Shown in pieces: positions 1-7,567 of a stretch of DNA of 53,422 bases (positions are counted from its first letter, which is position 1; each line of letters starts with the position of its first letter). Source of the DNA: Polyangiaceae bacterium (lineage in GTDB: Bacteria > Myxococcota_A > Polyangia > Polyangiales > Polyangiaceae). The stretch is from contig WQZB01000027.1 in the NCBI GenBank assembly GCA_009780955.1, forward strand, positions 1 to 53,422, given 5' to 3'. The notes beneath the pieces are model-generated. The model saw only the letters and a list, made by a program, of their open reading frames with translations. It did not search any database and was not told where the DNA came from. Position numbers and translations under genes: made by a program.

Positions 1-174
1 CGCCTCGCTCTGCTCGGAACTCGGCAAAAATACTCGGTCCGCAACCTGCTCGGGGCTCGCGGCGGGCCCGAGGAGCCCGCGTAAGCGTACGTTGTGGTAC
101 GTGCGCAGGCACCGCAGGGCCCAGCAAACGCGTTACGCGCAATCGCGGCGCGCAGCAGGCGGGCAAACATGCTC
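1..174. other. Left edge, no gene supported
   Basis: No recognisable gene. On the minus strand a frame is open from an ATG at 170, four bases after the rplI stop, and runs off the left edge. Its Ala/Arg/Pro-rich translation resembles no protein family I know, so it may be chance in GC-rich DNA. A small inverted repeat, GCGGGC (62-67) with GCCCGC (75-80), could form a hairpin downstream of rplI, but no T-run follows it on either strand. Confidence 0.3.
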
Positions 175-639
175 TTACTTTTTGACGTGCTTGACGACTT
201 CCACCTTGAGCGTTGCCACAACGTCCGTCATCAGCTTGACTGGAATTTCGAACGTGCCAAGCGCCTTGATCGGCTCGGAAAGGTGCATCTTCTTTCGATC
301 GATCTCGACGCCAGCGGCCTTGGCCGCCACTTCGATCTCTTTGGTTGTGACAGAGCCAAAAAGCTTGTCGTCGTCGCCAACGGTGCGCGCCACGGTAAGC
401 GTGAGCGCACCAATCTTTTCGGCCAAGGCTTGGGCCTCTTTTTTTGCCTTGTCTGCCTTGGACACGGCAACCGCCTTTTCATGGTTGATGCGGCTGATTG
501 CACCCGTTGTTGCTGCAACGGCGAGGTTGCGCGGAATAAGAAAATTGCGCGCGAAGCCTGGACGAACTTTGACAAGCTCTCCAGATTTGCCAACGTTTTC
601 CACATCGCGCTGCAAAACGACCTGAAGGTTCATCGCCAT
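175..639 (-). CDS. rplI: 50S ribosomal protein L9
   Basis: A 154-residue protein of the usual L9 length (about 148-150). The N-terminal 23S rRNA-binding domain is plain from the run DVENVGKSGELVKVRPGF followed by ARNFLIPRNLA, which is diagnostic for L9. A charged helix rich in Lys and Glu (about residues 52-75) connects it to the C-terminal domain ending VEVVKHVKK. The chosen ATG at 639 has GGAG six bases upstream; a second ATG at 633 is possible. It is the last gene of prs-rplY-pth-rpsF-rpsR-rplI, 12 bases after rpsR, and is surely co-transcribed with rpsF and rpsR. Confidence 0.97.
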   Translation of the reverse strand: MAMNLQVVLQRDVENVGKSGELVKVRPGFARNFLIPRNLAVAATTGAISRINHEKAVAVSKADKAKKEAQALAEKIGALTLTVARTVGDDDKLFGSVTTKEIEVAAKAAGVEIDRKKMHLSEPIKALGTFEIPVKLMTDVVATLKVEVVKHVKK

Positions 640-651
640 GGCCCGCTCCGC

Positions 652-939
652 TTAGCTCGTAACCGTGAAAGGCAGAAGTGCGATGTTGCGTGCACGCTTG
701 ACCGCAAGCGTGACCTTGCGCTGATGCAGAGCGCAGTTACCGCTGATGCGCCGGGGAACGACCTTACCCCGTTCGGACACGAAGTACTTGAGTGCCTGCG
801 GATCTTTGTAGTCGATACTTACGGCCTTGTCCGCGCAGAACTTGCAGACGCGCTTCTTGCCGCCGCGACGCCGTCCAGGGGCGTCGGCATTGAGATCTGG
901 CGTTCTGCCAAAATCTTTATCGTCATCCATCATTGCCAT
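652..939 (-). CDS. rpsR: 30S ribosomal protein S18
   Basis: A 95-residue S18, the partner of S6 on the platform of the small subunit. Family features are the basic [17 protein letters not shown] segment with a CxxC pair, [18 protein letters not shown], and [22 protein letters not shown] near the C-terminus. The frame stays open upstream to 1005, but I chose the ATG at 939 because AGGAG lies at 951-955 with 11-base spacing and the upstream residues ([12 protein letters not shown]) are not S18-like. It follows rpsF by 66 bases and precedes rplI by 12. Confidence 0.95.
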   Translation of the reverse strand: MAMMDDDKDFGRTPDLNADAPGRRRGGKKRVCKFCADKAVSIDYKDPQALKYFVSERGKVVPRRISGNCALHQRKVTLAVKRARNIALLPFTVTS

Positions 940-1005
940 AATTGTAAATTCTCCTGAGGATTGAAGCTTGTTGGCTTTTTTGAAAAGAAGAGACAGGAAT
1001 TCCAA

Positions 1006-1596
1006 TTAGGAAACTTCGTCGTCACCTTCTTTTGATTCCTCGCCTTCTTTCGATTCATCGCCTTCGCCGATGTCGTCGGACTCGCCCGCCTCGTCGCCCG
1101 CGAACTCATCGTCGCCGCCTTCGCCACCTTCTCCGCCATCGCCGCGGGCCGAACGACGCTCTTCGCCAATGTCGAGAAGGCCGAGTGCACGTTCAGGCGA
1201 TTCTTCCTTCTCCTCTTCGACGGGAAGTTCGAGGCGCTGGAACTTGATTTCTTCTGGATCGACCGTAACCAGAGCGACATCAACGTTGTCGTTCGTTTGA
1301 ACGGTTTGGAACTTGAGCACCGAGTCTTGGAGCTTGAGATTGCGTTCGACCTCCGCAACAAGGCCACCGCGGCCCACGTATTTCACGTAGACGTAAACGC
1401 CTTTTTTCTGCTTCGCGACAGGGTATGCGAGCTTGCGACGGCCCCACGCTTCCACTTTTACGAGCTTGCCGTTGTCGCGAGCCACCACGTCCGCCACACG
1501 TGCCTGCACCTTGTCAGCGGTGTCGGCGTCGACATCGGACCGCAAAATATAGATGGTTTCGTATTCCCTCGATTTGAGGGCCTGAGCCTCGGCCAT
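1006..1596 (-). CDS. rpsF: 30S ribosomal protein S6 with long acidic tail
   Basis: Residues 1-110 are a normal S6: YETIYILRSDVDADTADKV, WGRRKLAYPVAKQKKGVYVYV, and a beta strand ending in FQTVQTNDNVDVALV. S6 usually ends at 95-135 residues. Here a further 80 or so residues form a low-complexity, strongly acidic tail rich in Glu, Asp and Gly (repeats of the type SKEGEESKEGDD). E. coli S6 is known to receive post-translational C-terminal glutamates, so an encoded acidic tail is notable. The ATG at 1596 is preceded by GGAGA. It is the first gene of the rpsF-rpsR-rplI group. Confidence 0.95.
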   Translation of the reverse strand: MAEAQALKSREYETIYILRSDVDADTADKVQARVADVVARDNGKLVKVEAWGRRKLAYPVAKQKKGVYVYVKYVGRGGLVAEVERNLKLQDSVLKFQTVQTNDNVDVALVTVDPEEIKFQRLELPVEEEKEESPERALGLLDIGEERRSARGDGGEGGEGGDDEFAGDEAGESDDIGEGDESKEGEESKEGDDEVS

Positions 1597-1639
1597 GATC
1601 TCTCCTTATGGATCACCCAGCGTTATGTTGCGGGGAGCC

Positions 1640-1656
1640 CACGAGCGAAGCCCGTG
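1640..1656 (-). promoter_or_regulatory. Hairpin in the rpsF leader
   Basis: In the 124-base gap between pth and rpsF the minus strand contains CACGGGCTTCGCTCGTG, a 7-bp stem (one G-T pair) closed by a three-base loop, 44 bases upstream of the rpsF start. S6-S18 autoregulatory leaders are known upstream of rpsF in many bacteria. I cannot confirm the conserved features of that motif here, so this is only a candidate for translational feedback control. Confidence 0.25.
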
Positions 1657-1720
1657 AGCAAGGATTTTCTCGCCAACATTTGACGAGGGGTGGCTCTTTA
1701 GCAAGCGCTGCGCGTGACGG

Positions 1721-2326
1721 CTACTTCTTCTTGCCCGGCCCACCAATTTTGCAGTTGACGTCGTTCATTGCTGCGGTGACGCCCTTTGCAACAACTTTCT
1801 CGATGGCAGTGCACGCACGGCCCAGCACGTCGCCAAGCTCGGTCAACTCGATCGCGTTGAAATCTTGCAGCACGTACGAGGCAACGTCACCGCGAAAGTT
1901 CGCGGGCGGGCGGCCAATGCCAATGCGAACGCGCACGAAATCGGCAACGCCAAGATGGCCAATGATGCTGCGCAAGCCATTGTGACCTGCATGCCCGCCA
2001 CCCACCTTCAAGCGGATGTCTTGCCAGGCAAGATCGAGCTCGTCGTGCACCACAACGATCGCCGCGGGATCGACTTTCAGAAACGCTGCGGCAGGCTGAA
2101 CCGACTCGCCCGAAAGATTCATGAATGTTGCAGGCTTTAGCAGCGCAACCGGGTAACGCGCACTGTCAACGGCAAGATCGCCCTTCGTCAGCTCACCGCG
2201 ATATTTCTCTTTGAAGTTGGCAAGGCCGTGAAGCTGCGCGAATCGCGTGACGGTCAAAAATCCGACGTTGTGCCGATTCTGCTCGTACTTGCGCCCCGGA
2301 TTGCCGAGCCCGACAACAAGAACCAC
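1721..2326 (-). CDS. pth: Peptidyl-tRNA hydrolase
   Basis: A 201-residue cytoplasmic esterase that releases tRNA from prematurely dropped peptidyl-tRNA. Family motifs are LVVGLGNPGRKYEQNRHNVG (Asn9 and catalytic His19), KPATFMNLSG, VVHDELDLAWQDIRLK (catalytic Asp) and GGGHAGHNGLRSI. The start is a GTG at 2326. No convincing Shine-Dalgarno sequence precedes it, because a 121-bp hairpin repeat ends nine bases upstream and forms its leader. The Lys-rich C-terminus (GGPGKKK) is ordinary. It lies between rplY and rpsF, the usual bacterial order. Confidence 0.97.
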   Translation of the reverse strand: MVLVVGLGNPGRKYEQNRHNVGFLTVTRFAQLHGLANFKEKYRGELTKGDLAVDSARYPVALLKPATFMNLSGESVQPAAAFLKVDPAAIVVVHDELDLAWQDIRLKVGGGHAGHNGLRSIIGHLGVADFVRVRIGIGRPPANFRGDVASYVLQDFNAIELTELGDVLGRACTAIEKVVAKGVTAAMNDVNCKIGGPGKKK

Positions 2327-2335
2327 GAACGTTAG

Positions 2336-2456
2336 ACCGCTTTCAAGTTGGCGCGAGGTCGAGGCGGGGCCGAGGAGCGGACCGGAACAGCCTGCTTCGG
2401 CTTTGAGGACCGCACCGCAGGCCCCAACGATGAGATCGCGACAAATCGAAAGCGGT
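2336..2456. repeat. Family 1 hairpin element, copy R1 (121 bp)
   Basis: Full-length copy in forward orientation. It starts ACCGCTTTCAAGTTGGCGCGA and ends with the inverted form CGACAAATCGAAAGCGGT. Between the arms lie GAGGAGCGGACCGGAACAGC and a GC-rich complement. The last base is also the final A of the rplY stop codon on the minus strand. It fills almost the whole rplY-pth gap inside an operon and so becomes the 5' leader of pth. The left flank is TTAG; I see no target-site duplication. Confidence 0.9.
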
Positions 2457-3193
2457 CACTTCTTCTTTGCGTCCTTGGCGGCCGGCGGCACCGAAGCCTT
2501 GCCACCAGCCGCTGCTGCAGGAGCCTTTCCAGCGGGTGCTGCCGCAGGAGCAGCGCCAGCGGCCGGAGCCGCTGCAGCACCCGCTCCTCCCGCACCCGCC
2601 GCAGTGGCTTGAGCTTCTTCGGTGCGATCTTTCTCGGGCGCAACGATAGAAACTACCGTTTGCTCGGCTGGGAGGCGAACCTCAACGCCTTCGGACAACG
2701 GTAGATCTTTCGCGTGAAAGGCGTCGCCCATTTCGAGATGCGTGATGTCGATCTCGATCTTCAGTGGGATGCGGTCTGGCAGGCATCGAACCGGCACGCT
2801 TCGGTAAACCTGACGCACGATGCCCCCCTGAACCGTGCCGGCAGCCTTTCCCGTTGTGATGAGCGGAACGTCGACGTCAACGGGACGATCGAGCTTCACT
2901 TCGATGAAATCGACGTGCTCGAGCGCGCGAGTGACGGGATGGTACGCGTACGTTTTGATCATGACGAGCATGTCTTTTTCGTCATCGACCTTCATCTGCA
3001 ATACGCTGTTTTGCCCGCGCTCGCTTTTGAGAACCGTGAGAATGTCTTTCGGCAAGACAGCGAGCGATATCGTTGCGAGACCTTTGCCATAGGCCACCGC
3101 AGGCACTTGCCCGGCGTTGCGAAGGCGGCGCGCAGCACCCTTTCCTCCGGCGGTACGGGTCGTTGCGGTGACGTTATGCATGGCGGCAGACAT
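2456..3193 (-). CDS. rplY: 50S ribosomal protein L25 (Ctc type)
   Basis: A 245-residue CTC-type L25, the 5S rRNA-binding protein. The N-terminal L25 domain reads RTAGGKGAARRLRNAGQVPA and VAYGKG, followed by AYHPVTRALEHVDFIEV. The C-terminal TL5 domain contains GTVQGGIVRQVYRSVPVRC and LEMGDAFHAKDL. The last 60 or so residues are an Ala/Gly/Pro tail with a Lys end. I chose the ATG at 3193 because GAGGAG precedes it by nine bases; the frame is open 17 codons further upstream but without L25 similarity. It lies downstream of prs, the usual arrangement. Confidence 0.95.
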   Translation of the reverse strand: MSAAMHNVTATTRTAGGKGAARRLRNAGQVPAVAYGKGLATISLAVLPKDILTVLKSERGQNSVLQMKVDDEKDMLVMIKTYAYHPVTRALEHVDFIEVKLDRPVDVDVPLITTGKAAGTVQGGIVRQVYRSVPVRCLPDRIPLKIEIDITHLEMGDAFHAKDLPLSEGVEVRLPAEQTVVSIVAPEKDRTEEAQATAAGAGGAGAAAAPAAGAAPAAAPAGKAPAAAAGGKASVPPAAKDAKKK

Positions 3194-3289
3194 GGGGCGT
3201 GCTCCTCGACGAAACTTTAGACGGAACGAGAGGCGCGGACGCATAGCAGAGAATGCAGCACCGCGGTAGGGGGATTCGGCTTACGCGGT

Positions 3290-4234
3290 TTACGCAAAGA
3301 GCGAGCTCACCGAGTCCGACATGTGAATGCGCTTGATGGCTTCGCCAAGAATGCGCGCCATGCTAACCTGTTTAATTTTTGAGCAGGTTTTTGCGGCCGC
3401 CGACAGCGGAATCGTGTCCGACACAACCACCTCATCGAGAGGCGAGTCGGAAATGCGCTGAATGGCAGGTCCGGACAGGACACCGTGCGTAGCGCACGCT
3501 ACAACCTTGGCCGCACCGAAATCGAGCAGCGCTTTTGCGGCTCCCGTAAGCGTGCCGGCTGTGTCGATCATGTCGTCGACGATGATGCAGTTCTTCCCGG
3601 CGACATCGCCAATGAGATTCATCACCTCGCTGACGTTCGCGCGCTCGCGGCGCTTGTCAACAATGGCAAGGCTCGCATTCAAGCGCTTCGAGTAGGCACG
3701 CGCGCGCTCCACTCCGCCCGCATCCGGCGAGACCACCACGGCCGAAGAATCGAACTTCTTCTTGAGGTAATCGTCGAGCATGATGGGCAAGCCGTAAAGG
3801 TGATCGAACGGAATGTTGAAAAACCCTTGAATTTGCCCGGCATGCAGATCGACCGAGACAACGCGATCAACACCAGCGGCTTGAATGAGATCGGCAACGA
3901 GCTTCGATGTGATGGGCGTGCGTGGCGCGACCTTTCGGTCTTGCCGAGCGTAGCCGTAATACGGGATCACTGCGGTAATGGTGGAAGCCGATGCCCGACG
4001 GAGCGTGTCGGCCATGATGAGCAGCTCCATCACGTGATCATTCACCGGGCTCGACGTTGGCTGGATGATAAAGGCATCGACACCACGGACGTTTTCGTTG
4101 ATCTCGCAGAACGTTTCGCCGTCGCTGAAACGTTGGACCTTGACCTTCCCGAGAGGCGTTTCGAGGTACGCCGCAATCGCTTGCGAGAGCTCGGGATTGG
4201 CGTTGCCAGAAAAGAGGCAGACCTTCTTGAACAC
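3290..4234 (-). CDS. prs: Ribose-phosphate pyrophosphokinase
   Basis: A 314-residue enzyme making PRPP from ribose 5-phosphate and ATP, the precursor for nucleotides, His, Trp and NAD. Class I motifs are present: [16 protein letters not shown], the flexible loop [30 protein letters not shown] (Mg-binding) and the PRPP loop [12 protein letters not shown]. The GTG start at 4234 has GGAGGG eight bases upstream. It heads the block ending in rplI. Repeat R2 lies 25 bases upstream, so promoter elements lie in or beyond that repeat. Confidence 0.97.
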   Translation of the reverse strand: MFKKVCLFSGNANPELSQAIAAYLETPLGKVKVQRFSDGETFCEINENVRGVDAFIIQPTSSPVNDHVMELLIMADTLRRASASTITAVIPYYGYARQDRKVAPRTPITSKLVADLIQAAGVDRVVSVDLHAGQIQGFFNIPFDHLYGLPIMLDDYLKKKFDSSAVVVSPDAGGVERARAYSKRLNASLAIVDKRRERANVSEVMNLIGDVAGKNCIIVDDMIDTAGTLTGAAKALLDFGAAKVVACATHGVLSGPAIQRISDSPLDEVVVSDTIPLSAAAKTCSKIKQVSMARILGEAIKRIHMSDSVSSLFA

Positions 4235-4259
4235 GCGCGCAGCCCTCCGCCGGAATTAG

Positions 4260-4380
4260 ACCGCTTTCAAGTTGACGCGAGATCGAGGCGGCGGCGAGGA
4301 GCGGACCGGAACAGCCTGCTTCGGCTTTGAGGACCGAACCGCAGCCGCCAACAAAGAGATCGCGTCAAATCGAAAGCGGT
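4260..4380. repeat. Family 1 hairpin element, copy R2 (121 bp)
   Basis: Full-length forward copy, from ACCGCTTTCAAGTTGACGCG to TCGCGTCAAATCGAAAGCGG plus T. It lies between the divergent genes prs and the RlmI-like methyltransferase. It is the only full copy not at a gene 3' end, and so may overlie the prs promoter region or mark a lost gene. Left flank TTAG. Confidence 0.9.
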
Positions 4381-4441
4381 AAACGGCGCGAGGTGTAGCC
4401 GCCGACTCAGGGGCTGTCAACCTGTGCGACGCAGCGCCCAC

Positions 4442-4480
4442 ACCGCTTTCGATTTGACGCGATTTCAGCGTTGCCGCCTG
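4442..4480. repeat. Family 1 single end, R2b (remnant)
   Basis: The sequence from 4442 (ACCGCTTTCGATTTGACGCG, then ATTTCAGCGTTG) matches the right end of copy R7 read in reverse, for about 35 bases. It is an isolated end 61 bases from R2. It overlaps the TTG codon (4471) that opens the methyltransferase frame. Confidence 0.75.
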
Positions 4481-5760
4481 CTACGGCGAATTCCGTGAAA
4501 CACCGTTTGCAGCCTTGGCCCCGCGCTGGCGAGGAAGACATTGTCGTTTCGCAAAAAGGCGCCGAATCGGCGCGCCGCGGCCACCCATGGATTTTTCGTT
4601 CTGCGGTGCTTCATCCAACCGGCACTCACGGTGCGGCCAGCCCAGGCTCAATCTGCCGAATCGTCACCGAATCACGCGAAGTGCTTGGTTGCGGTATCTA
4701 CGATCCAACATCGCCCATTGCAGCGCGGATCTGGGGGCTCGGCCCGAACGCAAAATTGAATGCGGACACTTTCCGGGTCCGCGTCGAGCGTGCGCTCGCG
4801 ATCCGTCGCACGCTTTTTCCTGATGCGCATACAACGGCGTATCGCATCCTCAACGGCGAGGGCGATCGCGTTCCCGGCTTCGTTCTCGACCGCTACGGAG
4901 ATGTTGCCGTTCTTCGAATCGACGGCGATGCTGCCCGTCATCTCGCCCCTGAAATCACACGCCACCTCGATTCGCTCCTGCAGGGCGAAGGCATCACGAC
5001 CTTGCTCGAGCGCGAATCTGCGCGCGTCGGGCGCACCAGCACGACGCAATCCAAAGGCATTGGCAGTGGGCGTGTCAATGTCCGCTTCGGTCCCGAGCGC
5101 GGCCAAGTGCATGTGACCGAACACGGCGTTCCGTTCGTGGTCGACGTCATGCACGGGCAGAAAACAGGCGCGTTTCTCGATCAGCGCGAGAATCGGAAAC
5201 GCATCGGCGAGCTCGTGGCAATGCGCCTTCGCGCCGGGCTATCGGCGCGCGTGCTGAACCTGTTTTCGTACACGGGTGGTTTTTCGCTCCGCGCGGCTCT
5301 GGCGGGCGCAACGGTGACGAGCCTCGACATTGCGCCCCGAGCGCACCTCGTGGCAGAGCAGAGTTTTGCGGCGGCCGGTGTCGCGCCGCAAAAGCATGAA
5401 TTCGTCGTGGCCGACGCCTTCACGTGGCTTGCCGAAGCCAAACGCCGCGGCCAATCGTGGGATGTCGTCATTAGCGATCCACCAAGTTTTGCGCCGAGTG
5501 AGCGCACAAAGCCAAAAGCAATGGCCGCCTACCGAGTGCTTCATCGCGGGTGCGCCAATGTGCTCGCACAGAACGGGCATCTTGTTTTGGCTTCGTGCTC
5601 GAGCCACATCACCTTGGAAGACTTCGCTACGACGTTCGACGATGCCAGCCTTGGTCGGAGCGATCTCGAGATGATCGAAACCTTCGCGCTGCCTGCTGAC
5701 CACCCCACATTGCCAAGTTTCCCTGAGGGGCGATACCTTAAACTCGTTATTCTGACATAG
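4471..5760 (+). CDS. RlmI-like class I SAM-dependent rRNA methyltransferase
   Basis: A 429-residue protein of the RlmI/YccW family (23S rRNA m5C methylation). An N-terminal PUA-like domain is marked by VSQKGAESARRGHPWIFRSA. The Rossmann domain follows: LNLFSYTGGFSLRAA near residue 260 is the SAM-binding loop, SLDIAPRAH follows it, and the active-site motif VISDPPSFAPS lies near 332. The first start is TTG at 4471, inside a repeat remnant; a GTG at 4495 or a later codon may be the true start. The exact rRNA target is inferred from the family only. Confidence 0.88.
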   Translation: MPPATANSVKHRLQPWPRAGEEDIVVSQKGAESARRGHPWIFRSAVLHPTGTHGAASPGSICRIVTESREVLGCGIYDPTSPIAARIWGLGPNAKLNADTFRVRVERALAIRRTLFPDAHTTAYRILNGEGDRVPGFVLDRYGDVAVLRIDGDAARHLAPEITRHLDSLLQGEGITTLLERESARVGRTSTTQSKGIGSGRVNVRFGPERGQVHVTEHGVPFVVDVMHGQKTGAFLDQRENRKRIGELVAMRLRAGLSARVLNLFSYTGGFSLRAALAGATVTSLDIAPRAHLVAEQSFAAAGVAPQKHEFVVADAFTWLAEAKRRGQSWDVVISDPPSFAPSERTKPKAMAAYRVLHRGCANVLAQNGHLVLASCSSHITLEDFATTFDDASLGRSDLEMIETFALPADHPTLPSFPEGRYLKLVILT

Positions 5761-5782
5761 CTCGATACGTGGGGTTAAGCAC

Positions 5783-6784
5783 TTGTCACACATGAAATCT
5801 GCAACGGCAGAGAACACGCAAGATGTCACGTCGCTCGATGACTTCCTCGTTGACAACGGTGCAGGTTGGCGCCTTGCAATGACACGAACGACGTGCGGCG
5901 TCGCGGCCGGCACGCGGCCTGTCATCATCGTTCCGGGCTATGGAATGAATTCGTTCATCTTTGGCTTTCATCCTGGTGGGCCGTCGCTCGCCCAGTGCCT
6001 TGCGGCGCGCGGCCTCGAGGTTTGGACGGTCGATTTGCGCGGTCAGGGCAAGTCAATTTGCACCACTGGCACGAAGCGCTACGGCATCGCGGAGCTCGCC
6101 GTGGAAGACATTGGCGCGGCCGTCCGCCATGTTCTTGCAACCACCAACACGGGTGCGTGCAAAGTCGATCTCATTGGGTGCAGCCTTGGCACCGCGCTGG
6201 CGTTCGCTCACGTCGCGTGCGTGCCCAATGCACCCGTAGAGGCCATCGTTTCCATGGCAGGTCTGGTAACGTGGAAAGAAGTTCACCCCATAGTTCGCTG
6301 GGTGTCTGCATCGCCTCGCCTTGCCGGAATGCTTCGTTTCAAGAACACGCGCCACATGGCTCGCATTGCCCTGCCCGTCATTGCGACGATCGCGCCAAGC
6401 ATTCTCTCAGTATATTTGAACCATCGATCCTCCGACCTTTCGCAAGCGTCGCGCATGGTACAAACCGTCGAAGATCCACACCCCATGATGAACCGCGAGA
6501 TTGCCGAGTGGATCCAGCGAGGCGATCTCGTGGTTCGCGGGGTCAATGTTTCTCGCAAGCTGGGCGAGCTCAAAAACCCGCTATTTTGCATTGTCGCCAA
6601 CAACGACGGAATCGTGACTCCGGCAACCTCGCGGCACACCTACGATGCCATCGGCTCGTCAAGGAAAGAGCTTCTCATCGTAGGCGACCGCGACATGCCC
6701 ATCGCCCATGGCGATCTGTTCGTATGCCGCGGTGCTCAAGAGCGTATCTTTATGCCAATTGCAGATTTCTTGCTGCAAACCTGA
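5783..6784 (+). CDS. Alpha/beta-hydrolase fold protein
   Basis: About 333 residues. After a short leader the fold begins with RPVIIVPGYGMNSFIFG (oxyanion region), then WTVDLRGQGKS, the nucleophile elbow GCSLG (Ser134), ANNDGIVTP carrying the likely acid and AHGDLF carrying the likely His. The substrate cannot be deduced. TTG at 5783 has GGGG eight bases upstream; ATG at 5792 is the alternative. It follows the methyltransferase by 22 bases on the same strand and may be co-transcribed. A family 2 hairpin begins 12 bases after its stop. Confidence 0.85.
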   Translation: MSHMKSATAENTQDVTSLDDFLVDNGAGWRLAMTRTTCGVAAGTRPVIIVPGYGMNSFIFGFHPGGPSLAQCLAARGLEVWTVDLRGQGKSICTTGTKRYGIAELAVEDIGAAVRHVLATTNTGACKVDLIGCSLGTALAFAHVACVPNAPVEAIVSMAGLVTWKEVHPIVRWVSASPRLAGMLRFKNTRHMARIALPVIATIAPSILSVYLNHRSSDLSQASRMVQTVEDPHPMMNREIAEWIQRGDLVVRGVNVSRKLGELKNPLFCIVANNDGIVTPATSRHTYDAIGSSRKELLIVGDRDMPIAHGDLFVCRGAQERIFMPIADFLLQT

Positions 6785-6795
6785 ATGTGTTGGTC

Positions 6796-6930
6796 GTAGG
6801 GGCGCCATTCATGGCGCCTGACCCCGGCATTTTTTTGGAATCCATACCCTTGGCCGATACCAAGGGCGCGATGAATCGCGCCCCTACCAACGAAACGCAT
6901 TCGTGGGGCGTATGGCCCATACGCCCCTAC
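6796..6930. repeat. Family 2 composite hairpins, locus A
   Basis: Three hairpins. First, GGCGCCAT/ATGGCGCC at 6801-6818 with loop TC. Second, GGGCGCGAT/ATCGCGCCC at 6864-6883 with loop GA. Third, GGGGCGTATG/CATACGCCCC at 6905-6927 with loop GCC. The constant clamp GTAGGGG...CCCCTAC and the linker CCAACGAAACGCATTCGT (6887-6904) join the units. The locus lies between two convergent genes. The CTA at 6927-6929 in the last clamp is the TAG stop of the minus-strand methyltransferase. Confidence 0.85.
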
Positions 6931-7562
6931 ATAAATCTGCATTCAAGCTCGTAAAATAATACGGGGGCATCTTTCTTTGCCCAAAGCCCACAACCGACAG
7001 GCACATAATGTCGACGAAGATGTGTGCGGTACCAGGCTCCCGTGCGGGCGTGCACGTTCACGTCTGTTTTTGTAGCGTCAATGACTTCGCGCAAATCTTT
7101 TTTGGTAATGGCTTCGAGGTAAAGAAACCCGCCGGTCATGGCGCCAAGGTTGTCGATGGCTTTTTCGGCCTGCTCGTTGTCGAGATACGGCAAAACGCCT
7201 TGGCATAGGACGAGATCGTAGGTTTTGTCATCGCGCCATTTCGTAATGTCGCGCAATTCGTGGCCATAGGTTTTGCATGCATAAGGGCTTACCTCGATGC
7301 TAAAATATTTTATTTTTGGCCTTTGCTTGGAAAACCAATCGCGCCATGCCCCAACGCCCGCGCCCACGTCGAGCACCGTATCGATGGGGAATTGCCACCA
7401 GTCGAGCAGCGACGTCATGGCCGTGCAAAGGCGGGCAATCTCTGTTGGGCCATGAACGCGTGTGCGGCGCTCCACATAATAGCGATTGTAGTAAGCCGCA
7501 TCGAATACTTCGGCTTTTCTCGTTTGCCGCGCTTCCCTCGCTTGCCTAGCTTTGCGTGCCAT
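6927..7562 (-). CDS. Small class I SAM-dependent methyltransferase
   Basis: A 211-residue protein. A basic N-terminus of Arg/Lys/Ala repeats (MARKARQAREARQTRKAE) precedes the Rossmann core: VLDVGAGVGAW at 63-73 binds SAM, YFSIEVSPYACKTYG is motif II and YDLVLCQGVLPYL motif IV. The ATG at 7562 lies five bases after the stop of the MacB-like permease, so it is the last gene of the efflux operon. The frame is open further upstream but only inside that permease gene. The substrate is unknown; modification of an exported compound is a guess from context. Its stop codon lies in a family 2 repeat. Confidence 0.8.
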   Translation of the reverse strand: MARKARQAREARQTRKAEVFDAAYYNRYYVERRTRVHGPTEIARLCTAMTSLLDWWQFPIDTVLDVGAGVGAWRDWFSKQRPKIKYFSIEVSPYACKTYGHELRDITKWRDDKTYDLVLCQGVLPYLDNEQAEKAIDNLGAMTGGFLYLEAITKKDLREVIDATKTDVNVHARTGAWYRTHLRRHYVPVGCGLWAKKDAPVLFYELECRFM

Positions 7563-7567
7563 CGTGC

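Noticed and set aside
94-957. Long plus-strand open frame opposite rplI and rpsR
   Set aside because: It is the complement of two certain ribosomal protein genes and shows no domain; GC-rich third positions keep antisense frames open throughout this window.
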